Numbered from the stretch's first letter, positions 11,001-25,728 are shown. The stretch: 64,000 bases of DNA from Ficedula albicollis (GCF_000247815.1 NC_021681.1:7230862-7294861), one strand, 5' to 3'. Notes: generated by a model from the sequence alone, not told the origin. Numbers and translations are program-made.

Positions 11001-14000
11001 ACACAAATATTCAGAAATAGAAAGAACATTAATTTTCACGGTCTAACTTTTCTTTGAAGGTTTTCCCAAACCTTTACTCTTCCAGTAATTTCAAACTACT
11101 ACAGGAGTTAAAAAGCAATAAAATATTTCAAACTCGCTTAATATATGACTTCTCCATTACACTGGTTTAGTGACTAACACTAAATTTCACCATTTATCCC
11201 TGTGTGAGAAGACTGTTAGTTTTTGCAGCCTAAATTTCTGTCTCTTAGTTTCCCATTCATGCTGAGCTTTGTCAGGGTACAATGATTAGAGTAAATGTAC
11301 TGTACAGGAACAATACAACTCCAAACAGGAACAGCGTGTCAATGTCACTTAGCAGCGTCTTCATTCAGACTGCTAAAATATCTAGGGAAATCATTCACAA
11401 TAAAAGCACAAATTAGACTTACTACATAAAGGTTTGCTGGGGGATCGCTTTGCTGTAATTAAATAGGGTGCATTTCTTAAGTTTGGTATGTTGGCATCAA
11501 TAGAACATAGCTGATAAAAGAAACATTTTCAGCAAAGTCAGCTTTTGGCATTTATAGTTTTTTGTATTTCCCTCTGGATCACAAACTACACACGCAGGAA
11601 GCTTGGCAAACATGTATAAGAAATAACAATACAAACGCAGATCAAAACTATGCTAGGAACACACTAAGACTCAGGTTTATCTCCAAAAATAAGACTTACC
11701 CAAAGAGTGAGAAGCAGAAGGTGAGTCCCAGCTAATGACGCTGACCAGTGAAAGTGGCAATCAGAAAAAGCAGGGAAGGAGCTGCCTCTATCCAACAGCA
11801 TTGCCAGTGTCTACAGAGCAGTTCTCACTCTTTCTGATATTCGCCCTCATTCTTTTTCTTTTCCTGCAGCCAGACCTCAATGCCACCTCCCCTGCCAACG
11901 TGGGCTTTGTCACCAGCCAGCAAGGACTCCTGAATGCCAAGAGGCAGCAGGAGGCTCTGAACCAAGGCCACTCCTCAGTGGGCACCAGAACTGCTGGTTC
12001 CCCAGATGCCTGAACAGAACCAGATACAGTGTCTGAACACTCTGAATCTAACTCCAGTCCCAAAGTCCCTACAGAAAGAATAGGAAGAAGAAAACCACAT
12101 GATGTGCTGTGCTGGGCAAATCAATATATGTTCAAGGACAAGGACTTTTATCCCCACCCAGACAATGTGAAGGCACAAGGCCCAGAGTCTATCAACTTTG
12201 TTCCCAGTGTGCAAACAGCTACATAACCCTGACAACGCTGCTTTGAGGGTGACAATGAATTAAGCACATTTTTGGCACTTAAAAAGACTGGGTAGCTTGG
12301 ATTCAACTATAGATCCTGGTATCCAACATTGTTCAAAACGGGCAGTAAATCAGCAATGTTGGCTTCCTTTGTCAAACTGGGAATATGCAATAACAACGCA
12401 ACCAGACAAAAATGCTTGGCTATTCTAAGCTATCCTGTGCTACAGACAGAATTCGATGCTGCATGCACACTTAGCAAGTGACATTTAGTATGTGGGAGGA
12501 ACAATGCAACAGTAAGTCATGACTTCTTCGATTCCTGAAAGGAATGCAAATCCTGAAAATCCCAAGGACATTCCTCCGTAAAGAGTAACTTGTTCTGCAA
12601 TGTTACAAAAATGCAATTGTTTCAAAATTCAGGATAAGCTTGTTATTAAAAAGGATTGTGCTTTTAGCTGCCTGGAATTAGAATAATCTGAAATGCCATA
12701 CCATCTGTACCATCCAACTCAAAAGCAGTTTAGTCATATGATGAAGAATGCAGAAAGAATCCTGAGTAGTAATGAATACAGTGGAATGTATATTTTTAAA
12801 TACTTCCATCTAATGTATTTTGGAATTGAGCTGACTTGAGGTTTTGGGTTGGTTTTGTGCTTTCCTCTCTCTGCATGTGTTTCTGTAATTCTCCCCTTTC
12901 ATGCTGAAAGTTGGTTTTAGGTGAAGACATTTCTATTCTGAAGAAATATGAACTGAAAATACTTTAAATCTATAAACAGTTTTTCTGTGTAATCACTTCT
13001 CAGAACACAGCAATGCAATTTGAAAAACAAATATAGTAACACAATACGACAAAAATTACTTTTTTTACTACGCAAGTACTTTTAAAACTAGCAATATTTC
13101 AGTTCTAAAGTTCCTGAAAGGAAACAGCGCTTTTCTTTCTGGGGTATATAACAGGAATACCCACACAATCCCGTAATTATCCTAAGGGTACAGATGTTCA
13201 AGCTGCTACATCTTTTCTACCACCCCTTCCTAGTCATTTTTCTCTTTTGTGTTCGGCCATCTGCATTCAAATGGCCTTGAAATGGGTCTGCCTCAGAAAA
13301 CTAAAGTGAGTAAAATCTAGTGGTTTATTTTGCCAGGTTACTTTCAGGTGAATAAGCCCTCTGATCTAGAATATCAGAAAGTTATGTAAATACTTGCTCT
13401 GGCAAAGAGAGAGAGAAAAAAATTACAATCTTAAAGACAGAACCATCTATTTAGGCAGCAGTCCAAACCATGGAGCAAATTTCCACAGTCACTTCAAGCT
13501 GCACTAAGGGGCACAGCTGAACTTCATGTCTGAATTCAGCACAGGCATGAACTTCTGCTTATATCTTCCTCTCTCTTCAAAATCATTCATCTTTCACCCT
13601 TCAGCCACCCTTCTGTCACAGTGAATACCTTTTCCTTTTTCCCAAAGAGAAGATTTTCAATATTCAGGTGTTTGAGTTATATTAAAAGAGCAAATTAACA
13701 CTTGAAAAAAGCTTAACACTAAATTGAAAATTATGTTTTCAGCTCCACTTTGCATTTTACAGGATCATTTGCCATTTTATATTTCTACTCACCATGCTTC
13801 ACCAAGTAAGTAATACCAATAGGTGTCATACATGTGAGATTTAAAGCCCAAGGAATAATTAAATTTTGATATTGCAGTTTCTCACCAGTCATTACTACTT
13901 TTCACCAGCCTAGCCCTTTTTTTTTCTAGGCTATTCATTCACATTTTAGCTCCACAGCTTCGTAGAGGATCAATAGCCCTACAGCTTCAGCTTTAAAATC

Positions 14001-14992
14001 AGAACATCCATTAAGTGCCAGCCTCAAACTGTCGCTGAATACATTCCACTGCCTTTCTTTTACTGCAGTTCCTTTTGCTCTAATGTGTAGTGGAGCCAGT
14101 TGGCCTTTAAAATGAAATAAGTTAAAAAGCCATAAATGAGAGAAATACTCCTGGAAAGCATCATTCCTTAGTCTAGCCAGTTGCAAATCCCAGGGAATGT
14201 GCCAGAGGTGATCCCTGAGCAGACTGAGGGAAGGCCTGCAGATGGTAGAAAGTGACAATCAGACAGATGAGAGCTCCTCTGGCTTGACAGAGTTGTTCAC
14301 CAGAACTTTACTGTAACTGCAGAAAGTAATACCACATTGGAGTGAAAATATGGCCCCTCAGCTCAAGCTTCAGTCTTTGATTGTGTCAGTGTTTGCCAAG
14401 CTTGGCGAGTCTTTGTAAATCATAAGGGAGCCCCAGTCTGGTTTTCTAGGGGCAGCACCACGGTGAGGATAGGGATAAAGAGGAACACTCACTAATAGCA
14501 GCTCTGTGGGCATCTACAACATCACAAGGCTACTGCAGATTTGCCAGACTCCAAAAGAGAAGGCTCCACTCTCACAGTGTCCGTCTGTATATTTGGCAGT
14601 GGATGATTCTAGGGCCTTGCTTCAGTATCATTTATAAAAGGATACTCTCTAACAGCTTAAAATTTGCAATGCTTCTGGAATGACCAGGAAACTTCTGTCT
14701 TGATCCTCTTTTGCATCCAAGTCTTAGTTTATTTGATTCCCATTTGGATTGAAGCAGCAGTTACAGACAATACCTGTGAGATGTGCTCAGCTGAAGCAGC
14801 TCATCAGAGGCAGTTTCTGACGTGACCTGGATAACTTTAATATTTCCAGCAGTGCTGCAAAAGTCCATTGACACAAAGATACCGTGCCTCTGGTCAAACA
14901 TAGCAGACAAGAGCTGAAGATATTTTTTCCTCTGTGAACTGAACAGACTGACGTAGAAGAGATGTCCCAAAAGGCTGTCCTGGACAAACCAC

Positions 14993-15090
14993 GGGTGGAC
15001 ACAAATGCACAGGGGGGTCAAGCCCATTCCCCCCACTCAGGGTTTGGGTGGACACACACGGGGGTCAAGCCCATTCCCCCCACTCAGGGT
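14993..15090. repeat. Tandem duplication, period 47-53
   Basis: gggtggacac followed by gggtcaagcccattcccccc occurs twice, at 14993 and 15046, with a small insertion in the first copy. Confidence 0.85.
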
Positions 15091-16067
15091 TGCACAGGGA
15101 GAGAGGGGGAGGGCAAGGCTGGAGGGAACCCAGCCATTGTTCTTGCACAAACATGCAGGAGATGAATGCATGAGAACAAGTTTGATGCTGAACAAAGGCG
15201 TATTCTTTTGTTTAATAGGAAAATAGACTTACACAATCACACCATCTGCACCCCTCCTAATCCTTCCCCCTCAGCTACTTCAGTCAATAGCCACCCTCAG
15301 CCAAATCTGACAGAACAGCAGCAGGCTCAGGAATAACTGTTCTACAGGACAGGACAGACATCCTGGAAGTGAGCACACAGAACACCAGGCTGGGCTGTGA
15401 GGCCACATCTTGCCAAGAAATCCTGATGAGAATGAGCTCCCATCAAAGCCGTAAGTGCAGGCAAAGTGTCCCGAAGACTTCATGTCAAGTCAGCCACCAG
15501 ACACAAAACCAGGAAGCAATGCTTCATCAGTCCCACAGTTCCTTCTTTTTAAACAACAGAAATTAAGTAAACACACTTCACATATGTTAAGGAAACATCA
15601 TGACAAAATCAGATTGCACAGATGATTCTGTATTTCCCAGGTGAGGCAATAAATCAAGCTTCTTTGGAGTGCTGACAAAAAGACAAAACGACAAAACAAC
15701 TTCCTGTTAAATAAATAAATGTTTTTGCAAAACGCCACATTTTTTAAGCAACAGCAATGAATTTCATCTGTTTCAAACACCAGCCACTACTAAAGTCCAT
15801 CTGTCAGTAGAGAACAATTGCACAGACAAGTGGAGATGATGGAGAAAGTAATATCATAGAAACAAACTGCCTAAGCTCTAAGCAACGAAATTGATTTTCC
15901 TCAGGCTTATAAAATTTTTCCCATTTTACCAAGTAGTATTTTTGTGTCTTTTATTCATTTAGGAAATAGGGCCCTTAGTAACACAGGAGAGGGTGGGAAA
16001 AGGCACAGGGCTTTAAGGAATTAAAGATTCACAGACAGTTATATCCCCATGTCAAAAATCTAACTCC

Positions 16068-16247
16068 TGAAGACACAAAGGACACCTTAATGAAAACCCA
16101 GAATGGGTCTTGCAGTGGTGAATCACAGAATGGTTTGGTTTGGAAGGGTTAATGGCGTGAAGACACAAAGGACACCTTAGTGAAAACCCAGAATGGGTCT
16201 CGCAGTGGTGAATCACAGAATGGTTTGGTTTGGAAGGGTTAATGGCA
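16068..16247. repeat. Tandem duplication, period 90, containing a CR1 3' end
   Basis: Copies at 16068-16157 and 16158-16247 start tgaagacacaaaggacacct. Each contains unique flank plus the first 30 bases of the minus-strand CR1, so the duplication occurred after that insertion. Confidence 0.9.
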
Positions 16248-16632
16248 TAAAGTTGAGTAAGGGGAGGTTAGGATACCAGGAAAGCATGTTCCACCAAGAG
16301 GGTGGTTGGGCCCTAGAACAGGCTCCCCAGGGAAGAGGGAGCACCAGCCCTGTTCAAGAAATCCTGGTCAATGCTCTAAGACATGCAGTGTGACTCTTGG
16401 AGTGCCCTGTGCAGGGCCAGGAGTTGGGCTTAAGGATTCTGGGTTGGGTCCCTTCCAATGAGGATATTCTTTTAAGATTTAGTTCCAACCTCCCTGCCAT
16501 GGCCAGGGACACCTGTCCTTAGACCAGGTTGTTCAAAGCCCCATCGAACCTGGCCTTGAACACTTCCAGGGATGGGTTATCCACACAATCCCTGGACATC
16601 CTGCTCTAGCCAACTCCTTATCCGCTGAGTGA
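16121..16632 (-). mobile_element. CR1 LINE 3' fragment, minus orientation, interrupted
   Basis: The plus strand reads aatcacagaatggtttggtt at 16121 and again at 16211, which is the reverse complement of an avian CR1 3' terminus including the ATTCTGTG octamer. The element resumes at about 16473 with the familiar CR1 stretch agttccaacctccctgccat, then accaggttgttcaaagcccc and cacttccagggatgggtt. The gap between the parts is filled by a second CR1 in the opposite orientation. This is a 5'-truncated, dead copy. Confidence 0.88.
16248..16472 (+). mobile_element. CR1 LINE 3' fragment, plus orientation, nested
   Basis: This segment carries recognisable CR1 3' UTR words in forward orientation: aagagggtggttgggc, gaacaggctccccagggaag, and gtgtgactcttggagtg followed by ccctgtgcagggccaggagt. 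It ends at ggatattctttt. It sits between the two halves of the minus-strand CR1, so it inserted later. The left boundary is approximate. Confidence 0.83.
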
Positions 16633-16640
16633 TTATTTCA

Positions 16641-16805
16641 CCAAATCCAGGGCTCCCCAGTTTAGAAACAAAGACGTCCTTTGCATAAATCCAGGTAGAT
16701 TATATCAGTTGCTTTTCCCTGATCCATCAATGCCATAATCTCATCACAGAAGGCCACTACATTTGCCAGGTATAGCTTGCCCTCAGTGAAGCCCTGCTGG
16801 CTGTG
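16641..16805 (-). mobile_element. CR1/L3-like LINE internal fragment
   Basis: The words aatccaggtagattatatca, gaaggccactacatttgcc and gtgaagccctgctggctgt resemble the reverse complement of a more internal CR1-type segment near the 3' part of the reverse-transcriptase frame. It abuts the preceding CR1 piece and may be the same insertion or an older neighbour. Confidence 0.65.
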
Positions 16806-18695
16806 TGGAATGTGATTTTCTTTCTGGCTCCTTCATTGTCCTAGAGCCAGATTAAGCAGAAAGGCTGCTTTTCCAAATCAGTACTGTTCTACGGAAAAAA
16901 AACTATACCAGACTTGGCAGTGTTAAAATCAGAGAGGGCCTCCAACTAGGAAAAGCCATGATGAAAGAAATTGCTACTTGGAGTAGCATTTATGTCTCTC
17001 TATTAACTGACCTAACAATGTACACCCTCAAAGAAATTCATGCTGCAAGTGCCAAAAATTCCAGGTATTTTTGACCACAGGAAAGGACTTTAAAAAACCC
17101 ACACTAGACTTCCTAATAGAGCTATGGATAAAAATAAATCAGCTTTGTGCCTGCCTACAGGACAATTCTCAACACAAACTGTGGTCTATAAGCTCAAACA
17201 CAAGGCCTGTATTTCACAAAATAACTTTACACTCTAGTTCCTCCTACTAAGCAGTCTTCTGCAGGGAATTTTCTTTTAAGCAGCATTTCATTTGTAGCAG
17301 CTAATTACTAACCATATTTCCTTCTTTAATGCATTGGATGAAAAGGCAAAAAAAAAATTGAAAGTTATTTGGAAGAAAGCTGTATCAGAATACAAGTTTT
17401 GGTGGGAATAAAAATATACCAGCACTTAATCTTTAGGTGTACTGCTGCTGAAATAAAATAAGTAACATCGTGTTCTGCAAGCCTTGCAAAAACTATATTA
17501 AAATTAAAAAATAGCATATTCCAATTAATCTTTGTACAGTCCCCCCATATTTTATATGATTGCAGACAATCCTCCAGACATGATCTAAATCTGCCAGACT
17601 CTGATTCTCCAATAACTCAGGCAGGGACCTCTTCTGCCCTGGAGAAAAATGTGTTCAGTCTAAATTTGGATCAGCAGTACTTTAGACAAAGAGAAAGCAC
17701 ATCAGTAATTACAAGTTAAGCTTCAGCAACAGGTGGGATATATTGAAAACAAAGTGCTCAGAGCTTTTAATTCTGGAAAAACAAAACCCAGATTGTATTG
17801 GGATATACAAATCATCTTGATTTCCAGCATGATAAAGAATATAAGTAACATTTAGAATGGTAACATATCTTTAAAAGTAAAGGACTACCTCCAGGAAAAT
17901 AAGTCACCTTTCCACTGAGTTATAAAAGCTGTAATACACTCAGTATAGCCTGCATTCCTGAATGAATACTGGGAAAATTATTCTTTTTTCAACTTCAGTG
18001 CTAAACTTGTTTTTGTTTACTACATCCTCAGGAGCAGCACAAGTAGCATAAAATGAAGTAGATTTATACAAAGATCCTTCCAGAACCATATGAACTAACC
18101 AAGATATTCACTTGAGCCTAAAAGCAAACTTGCATTTCTCAAACAAACTGTCATTTACTGCTGCAAAAGGCTTGTAAGACACATACAAACCACACAACTG
18201 TTGAATGTAAAACCATGTGGGATCCTGCACAAACACTAAAATAGTTTTGGAGGAGGAAAGCAAGCCTTTTGGACAACAGATTAAGGAAAAAAATATCCAA
18301 GGATACTGGAAATCTGAAGGGGTTTAAATTCCAACCATTCTTTGAACAGATAAACTGTTCCCTGAAGTGCTGTGTGGACACAGAAATTGCTACAAGAATC
18401 ATGGGATCAAGAGCAGTTGTGCATTTTCATATTTAGCATGAACTCTCTCACAATTCGGTCAAGAGATCAAAAACAGAAGCAAGTTTGAAGAAAGTAATTT
18501 ACACAGAATGAAAGTTTAATGGAGCATTAAAACTTAGAAGTCTATTAACACTTTCAAACACTTGAAGAATGAATAGAGGTCTTCCTCCAGAGTGAAGGAA
18601 CAAATGGAAAACAAAAGCATTTTCAATTGTTCCACATCTTCATCATATCTACGTCTAATGGCTTTTTGTTACAATCCCAGTCTTTCTAGTTTCCT

Positions 18696-18819
18696 TTGCC
18701 TTTTCATCCCTTCCCCTCCTTTGCCTGTACATCCTATTGTCAGTCTTCTCACTACAGGACTTGCCTTTTCATCCCTTCCCCTCCTTTACATCCTATTGTC
18801 AGTCTTCTCACTACAGGAA
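18696..18819. repeat. Tandem duplication, period 65
   Basis: ttgccttttcatcccttccc starts at 18696 and 18761. The second copy lacks a short ttgcctg segment but keeps the ctcactacagga end. Confidence 0.88.
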
Positions 18820-21800
18820 AGCCACATTTGGCTTAAAATTTTACCCATCTTTAGCATCCTTCTAAGATATTTACCTCCCCAGCTGGCACTGCTAGAAAGG
18901 AAAGCATATGGAAGCATACTCAACCTTCACCTCTCATTAGGCAGCAGACTCATGAGCAATTATCAGAATACATTATCATCTTATTAACAGAGCATAATCA
19001 AGGGGAGCAGGAAAAGTATAAGTAGCATCAGGCTCCTCTGTGAAATTCTCCTAAGGAAAAAAAAAACCACCTGTAAACACCAATCTAAACTTCTGAGATT
19101 ACTGCATGAATTTAATGACAATCTGTGTAAGACACTGCAACTTCTGATACTGCAGAAATAACTTATATATACATACAAAAAACTGCAAACCAGGACCAGA
19201 ATGGATGACTTACAACTTGGAACACAATTTGTAGAGCCAGTAGCTGTAAACACAAGAGCTGAGCCTCGCAGAGCTCTAGGCTGCCACAATACTCAGCAGT
19301 CAGTACTGTTTGTGCTGCAGTAGTTACTGATGGGTGGGGTCCCCAGTACCACAAGGATCTGCAGGATAGAAGAAATTGGTTCCAGCTGAGGCCACTTTTC
19401 TGTGCTCTGAAAAATATAGGATACTGTAGCATAACCACCATCCTTGCTGGAAGGATGGGGATGTCTTCAAGGAAAGCAGACAGACAGGAACTCCATGCTA
19501 CCATCTGACTCCCTATTTAACATCTCTTACCCTATTCCCTAATGACACATGCTGAGAAGATAAAACATTGGGTAGAACAGAGAATGAATCAGGTTACCTG
19601 GGAGGGACACCGGTGGTACAACCAGTCCCTTGCTTGGGAACCACAGGGCACAGAGAAGAGTGTGCTTGTCTCTCCTGAAGGAGGATTCAGACTCATCTAA
19701 GCAGGAGGGAACTCCCAACACCAATAAAAAAATAAAGTAGTCAGGCTCCACTCAATTGCACTGTGCAGAAATCACTGTGATTTATGGCTTCTGCCAAGAG
19801 CCAACTGCAGAGAGGGGAAACACCACCCCTGCGTGTGCCCCTCACACTAAGCACACACCTCTCATGTCTGCGCAAGACAGGAGCGACCACGGCTGCCTGC
19901 TTTACACAGACACAATATTAAAGGAATTAATTCCTAAGGCAATGGGAAAATACTACATGGGAGAACTTCCAAGTCACAAATTCTGCTTACTTAAGCTAAG
20001 CTGCTTAATCAAGTTAATTGAAGGAATTAAAAAAGCATCTGGAGAAGAACACGTTCACCAGCCAGTCTCTAGCCATTCCTGAGCTGGTGTTACTCCTTCT
20101 GGGAGCCAGTTCCCCTGCTGGCACAGCACAATCTATCATCAGCCATTACACTGATTACCATCCATTAGTTTTGCTAAGTACTAATGAATTTAAACCCACT
20201 TTTGTAATTTATTTACAAGCTATTCACATACTGGATATGAAGAAAATACATATAGTGCTTTGTGTTAACAGGAGAAATGTGGCTGAATATTAAAGAGTTG
20301 CGCATTAAAAATTACCAATAGAAGCAATAACTCTCCTCACAAGGAATTGTTTGTGGAAAATTTTTTGGCAAGACAAGCAGGACGGAAGCTTACAGTCTTT
20401 AAAAAATACAACTGGCTAATATACAGGAAGAAAACAGGTAAGAACCCACAAGAATGACAAGTTTTAAGTATCAGTTCCATAAATATAAAATTCAATTAAA
20501 ATGTCATTTTAGAAAACACTGAGAACAGAGTTGGCACTCTTATAAAATGGTTTTTCTTCCCTGCTATTAAGGCAGGGTGATTAAAATGAAAGATAATCCT
20601 CTTTATTTCAAAAGCTAATTATTACACGTAATGAAATTTATTCTTGTACCACGAGACTGAACTGAATTCTACCAAGACCATCAACCTACACATCTTTGCT
20701 GTAATAAAGTCACTGCTTGAATTTTTCCTTACAATCCTATTTCTACAATAGACTATTAGGCTCAGCTTTGATTTCAGCACACCACATTCCTTACCACTAC
20801 GGAAACCAAATGCAGAACAGCTGTGGAAGCAAACTCCACTGTAAGCAAATATTCAGACCAAAAAAAAAAAATTACAAGTAAAAAAATCCCTTGTGAAAAC
20901 CCATTCACTGGGAATTCTGATGAAAGTTAAACTGCCAGTTTAGTCTTGGCTTAAGGATTATCCAGAGGAAGCATCCCACACACATTTTTCCCAGGAGGTG
21001 TAAAGAGATGCCTACATCTGTTAAGTGCCCAGATTTTCTATCCTGCCAGCCAGCAGTGCTCCAGAGGAACTGAGCTGTTTGCTACACTACTGCTTCCTGC
21101 ATTGCTAATTCAGAAGTCTAAATTTAGATGCCAGGTTTAGCCAATGGTTTTTCCACTTCTTCCAATAGTTAAAAGAAAAACAGTTCTGCATCAATTCACT
21201 ATCTTCATCCATGTGCAGAAGAAAACATGATGTCAGAACTACACACATAAGAATTACATCCTCAACCTCTAGCTACAGTGTGAGAGCAGCAATTTCTGCT
21301 CTTCTCCTGAATGACTGCACACCAGGCAGCAGGGACTACTGAGTCACATTTCTACCTCACCCTGGGCACTGCTTACCCAGGTTCCAAAGATTTTACCACA
21401 TGGAAAACAAAATCTAAAAATAAAGGGAATAAAGGGAGGGGGTTGGCTTCTGCATTCCCGAAGACTTCCTGCTGCCATGTCCTCTATTAGCAGGATGTGG
21501 ATGGAGCAAAGCAGTAAAAGCAAACTCATCAGTCACTCTCACGTCCCCAGAGTGTTGAGACATTTCACTTTGAATTTCCCTTTGGTGTCTTTTTCCAGCA
21601 GTCAAACTGTCATGAACTAAAACATATGGATTTTTTCCCTCCCTTGCACTATTATTCACCATTGCTAGACAGAGGTGTATTCAAGTGAAAACAAACTATT
21701 GATTCTTGTTACTGGGTCTAAGAGCAGGAAATGCAAGCCAATTTTCAATGCTGAAGGTAATTATAAACTGAAAGCCCACTATATCCCTAAGCATGAAATT

Positions 21801-24800
21801 AAGAGCAGCCTCATGCACTTCCTCCCATCCCACTGCAGCTTACTGAGGTGAGGGGAGTTCTGCTACCACGTCACTGCTGACTCCTCACAGAAGTTTGAGC
21901 ACCACAGAAGGAGGACCCTGCAGCAATTCCTAATGGTTCCCTTCACGCACCCTGTGAGGTCTGTTTCATTTTTTAAATCCTGACAAATACTTAGCCTTAA
22001 TCCCTTTGACAAATTAATCACCTTTTTCTCTATCACCTTCAAAAACTGCTGTATGTTCCTCTCTTTCCCTGCCCACACTTCAGTACACTGCCACCAAGAG
22101 ATCTCACAGGTGAGCCTCTCTTCCTTCTCCCCACCCACACACTTTGTTTCAAATAACTCTAATACGAATGCTAAAAAATTTAAAAACAATGAGGACATAT
22201 TCCAGCTCTCATGCTCATGCTTGTTTAATACATCTTGTTCTATTTAAACTCAAAAGATAAGATATTGCACATGTTGTAACAAAGCCTTCCTGAGCACATT
22301 CTCACATCTTTTGTAGATGATCACTGCACTTACAACACTGCATCTTAGTCTAAACAAGCCAGCACTGAACTATGTGGAGGGTTTTCTAGACTACTAGAAA
22401 CAGTTACGTCAGCACTGACCAAAGTACAAAGGAACTTCTTGATGTGATAATATTTTAAATAATCACCAGCTTCAATGTATTATTTGCCTTTGAATACAAA
22501 AGATGACAGAAAACCCACCCTTTTTATCTTGCAACATCAAAACCAAAGGACTCTATAAATATCTAGTGAATGACCAGTACACTTAGAAGTGAGAATATCA
22601 CAGCAAGTGCTACCCAGATGTTAATAGCATCAGAGGCTGATGGAGCTGAATTGCAGGGATAGTTAGGTGCTGGAGCAAACCAGATGTAACACTAATATGC
22701 ACCAACACACTAAAATGAGGTTGGGATGGCAATGTTTCTGTCTTTTATAGACTTTGATGTGCCACCATCTTTAGTTCAAACGACTCCTGTCATTTCTGAC
22801 ATGTTTGACATTCCTTTTCAACAACAAAGAAAACAGAATTTTGTTTTCTTTATGCTGCATCATAATTTTTGAAAGCAAGATGACAATGCACCTGAACCTC
22901 CTTGCAGGGTCAGACTCCCAAAATGTGCTCCATAGAGATTTTGCTCAAGCACAGAATGAAAATATCAAAGGTCAGTGTGGTGAGTTAGGGTCAGAATTTA
23001 ATTTATTATTCTCAGGTTTAGCACATGCCTAGAGGTGCACTACTGCTACTCCATTCTTAGGCAAAGAACAAAGTAATGGCCCTGCCCAAGTGAACTAGCT
23101 GGAGCCTCAAAATACCCTAAGTCTGAAAGAGTTCAACATGTGCTCCTGTCACACTCTCAGATCCTCAATTTAAATCCAAGCAGACTAATGATAAACCATG
23201 AGGAACAGATACTCAATTCCCCATGCACAGATGTTACACAAATTTGAAGTATCTACAAGTACACCTTTTTACATGTTAAAACAGGATTAACTTTCAAGAT
23301 AATCAAACAAATGAAGTAATAAATTTTAATTTTGATGGGCTTTTTTTTAAACTCAAGAAAGTGTCTCTGTCAGAAACTACCACAAAAAAACATCATAAGG
23401 ACCAGGCTTCAACTTTAACTCTTAAATCCCCAGGTCAGCTACACCAGATTTTGGAATTATTTATAACTTGAGCTAACAATTCACATAAATGGAGTAAAAT
23501 ACAGGACACACTACACAATTACATGCAATGACATCATTGAGGAAGAAATACAAGTACAAACAAATTAACATGCAAACTTTATTTTAAAGCAACCATTCAC
23601 TTCACAACACTGCAATGATTCTGTTGTCAAAAGCAAATGACAGCAGAGCTTATTCTGGAAATGGAGCCTAAAACACTGGGAAAACAAATTTTCAAAAGTA
23701 TCAGTACTGGCGCCCAGATTACTGAGTGTGTCCAAGCTACCTTAAAGTTATACTAAAAACAAGAAACTGTTTACAATTTCACTACTAACTCAAAAAGTAG
23801 ATAAAGCTCAAGACTCCCTTTACCACTTAAACCAACTGTTTCTTTGGCTATAGCTATAGATTTGACTGTCATGGCATATTCTCACATGTGAAGTAATACA
23901 ATCCTTGTTGACAACACTGAATTTATTGCTTGATTTTGTGTGGCTTCTATCATGAAATAGTTTAATTAGGAAATAAGATCAACATTTTCAAGAATTAGTT
24001 CAGTGTTCAAAGACAACAGCCAACTTTCTTCCAAGCCACTTTCATCCTTCTGGAGCAAAACTCTTGCTTAGAATATTCTTATAGAAAAACAAAGAACCAA
24101 CACATAGCTCATGACTATGCCTCCAACCACCACTTAGGGATTTCTGCGGACAGCACACTCTCAGTATGAAATGTAACACTGATGTAAATACTGTGTGCAA
24201 TGTGGCTCTTCTTTAAAATTATGATCTCCAATATCTAATGAAAAAAGGTATCCTTCTGCTGGAGGCAATTTGTTTCTGCATTCATTTGAAAAGGAGATAG
24301 AGAAGAAGCAGTTAAAATTAAATTATAATTAAGTACATAAACCTTCCATCAGATTTGAAAAATCACACCTTTTTTCCATGCCTAAAGCTATACAAGTGCT
24401 CTTGCATGATTAATACTCCTTAAAAAAGCAATTGCAAATATGTTGATTTTGAACATTCAAGAAACACCCTTTTTAAAAAAGGCTACATGAGGCTGCTGCT
24501 GTGAGGTGTAGATGGAGCTTGAACTCTAGGTACTGGTCTCGCTTCCCCCTCTCACAAAGAGCTGGGCCATATTCAGGTGCCAAGCAGAAAAACTACTGAA
24601 GAAATGGAACAGCAAAGTCAGCTGTCAGCAGTGCCTCTGCTGCCTCAGGACAGAGGAGTCCCAGGCTGCCCAGCCTCTCCACAGGGCATTCCCCCAGCAG
24701 CTCCCTATCCCAGCAAGGGGAGGCTTCAGGAGATGAGCTCCTGCATTCTGGGCCATGGTCAGGTCCCAGGGCATGGACCCATTTCTGCAGGAAGCAAATC

Positions 24801-25616
24801 CTCGTTCTCCTGATGAGACATTAAACACAACTGATCTTTTCTATTTTTCAAAATCTCTCAGCAAAATTTTCCTTAGGAGTTGTTACAGCAGAAAGGCACA
24901 ACAGCAGACAAGTGCACACGAAACTTCAACAGGGCAGGATGAGAAAGGCAGTACAAGACCAAGCTTTTGGAAATGGATGTTTAAATCAAGAAATCAAACT
25001 CATCTAAGGAGTCTGCTGTACAGCTCTGAAAGATCTAGTTAGCAATCAGCTCCAAGATGGATTTCCTACACTGCTGCACTTCATGCTGCACACCAAGGCT
25101 TACTTGTCCATTCAGCCTCTGACAAATCCTCAAAGATAAAGTTGCTAAGTCACCACACTCTGCAATGCAACACAATAAAACTTGTCATCTGACACTAGTC
25201 ATGAGCAGGATTTCCCCACAATGTTCAATTCAAAGATACACAAAATAAGCAGGGGAGCAAAAAATTATACAGAACACTGTTCAGCATTGGTCTAAGTTCA
25301 AATTACTTCAGCATGAACAGATTTATACCATAGAGCACCCATGTTTAAATCCAGGCAGCTCACCTCTTACTAAGGAAGGAAATAAATAAAAATTCTACTT
25401 GCATGTTTCTTTGCTATGGCCAAATCACAGTAAATTATGTAAAATTTCTGCATTTCAATTGCTACAGAAATTAAATTTCTGCACCACATTGGCCTCCAAG
25501 GCAAAGGTGACATCCACTTTAAAGAGACACCCCCCAAAAAATACCAACATCACATATGTGCATTTCAACAGGCTAGTGCCAGACACTACTCCATTTCTGG
25601 TGGAAAAAGAGACAAA

Positions 25617-25728
25617 GGAAGGAAAGCGGTGAGCTCTACCCAGCACTCCTGATACGCCAGTCTTTATTAGATGGAAGGAAAGCGGTGAACTCTACCCAGC
25701 ACTCCTGATAGGCCAGTCTTTAATAGAG
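25617..25728. repeat. Tandem duplication, period 56
   Basis: ggaaggaaagcggtga starts at 25617 and 25673. The copies differ at about three or four positions. Confidence 0.9.
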
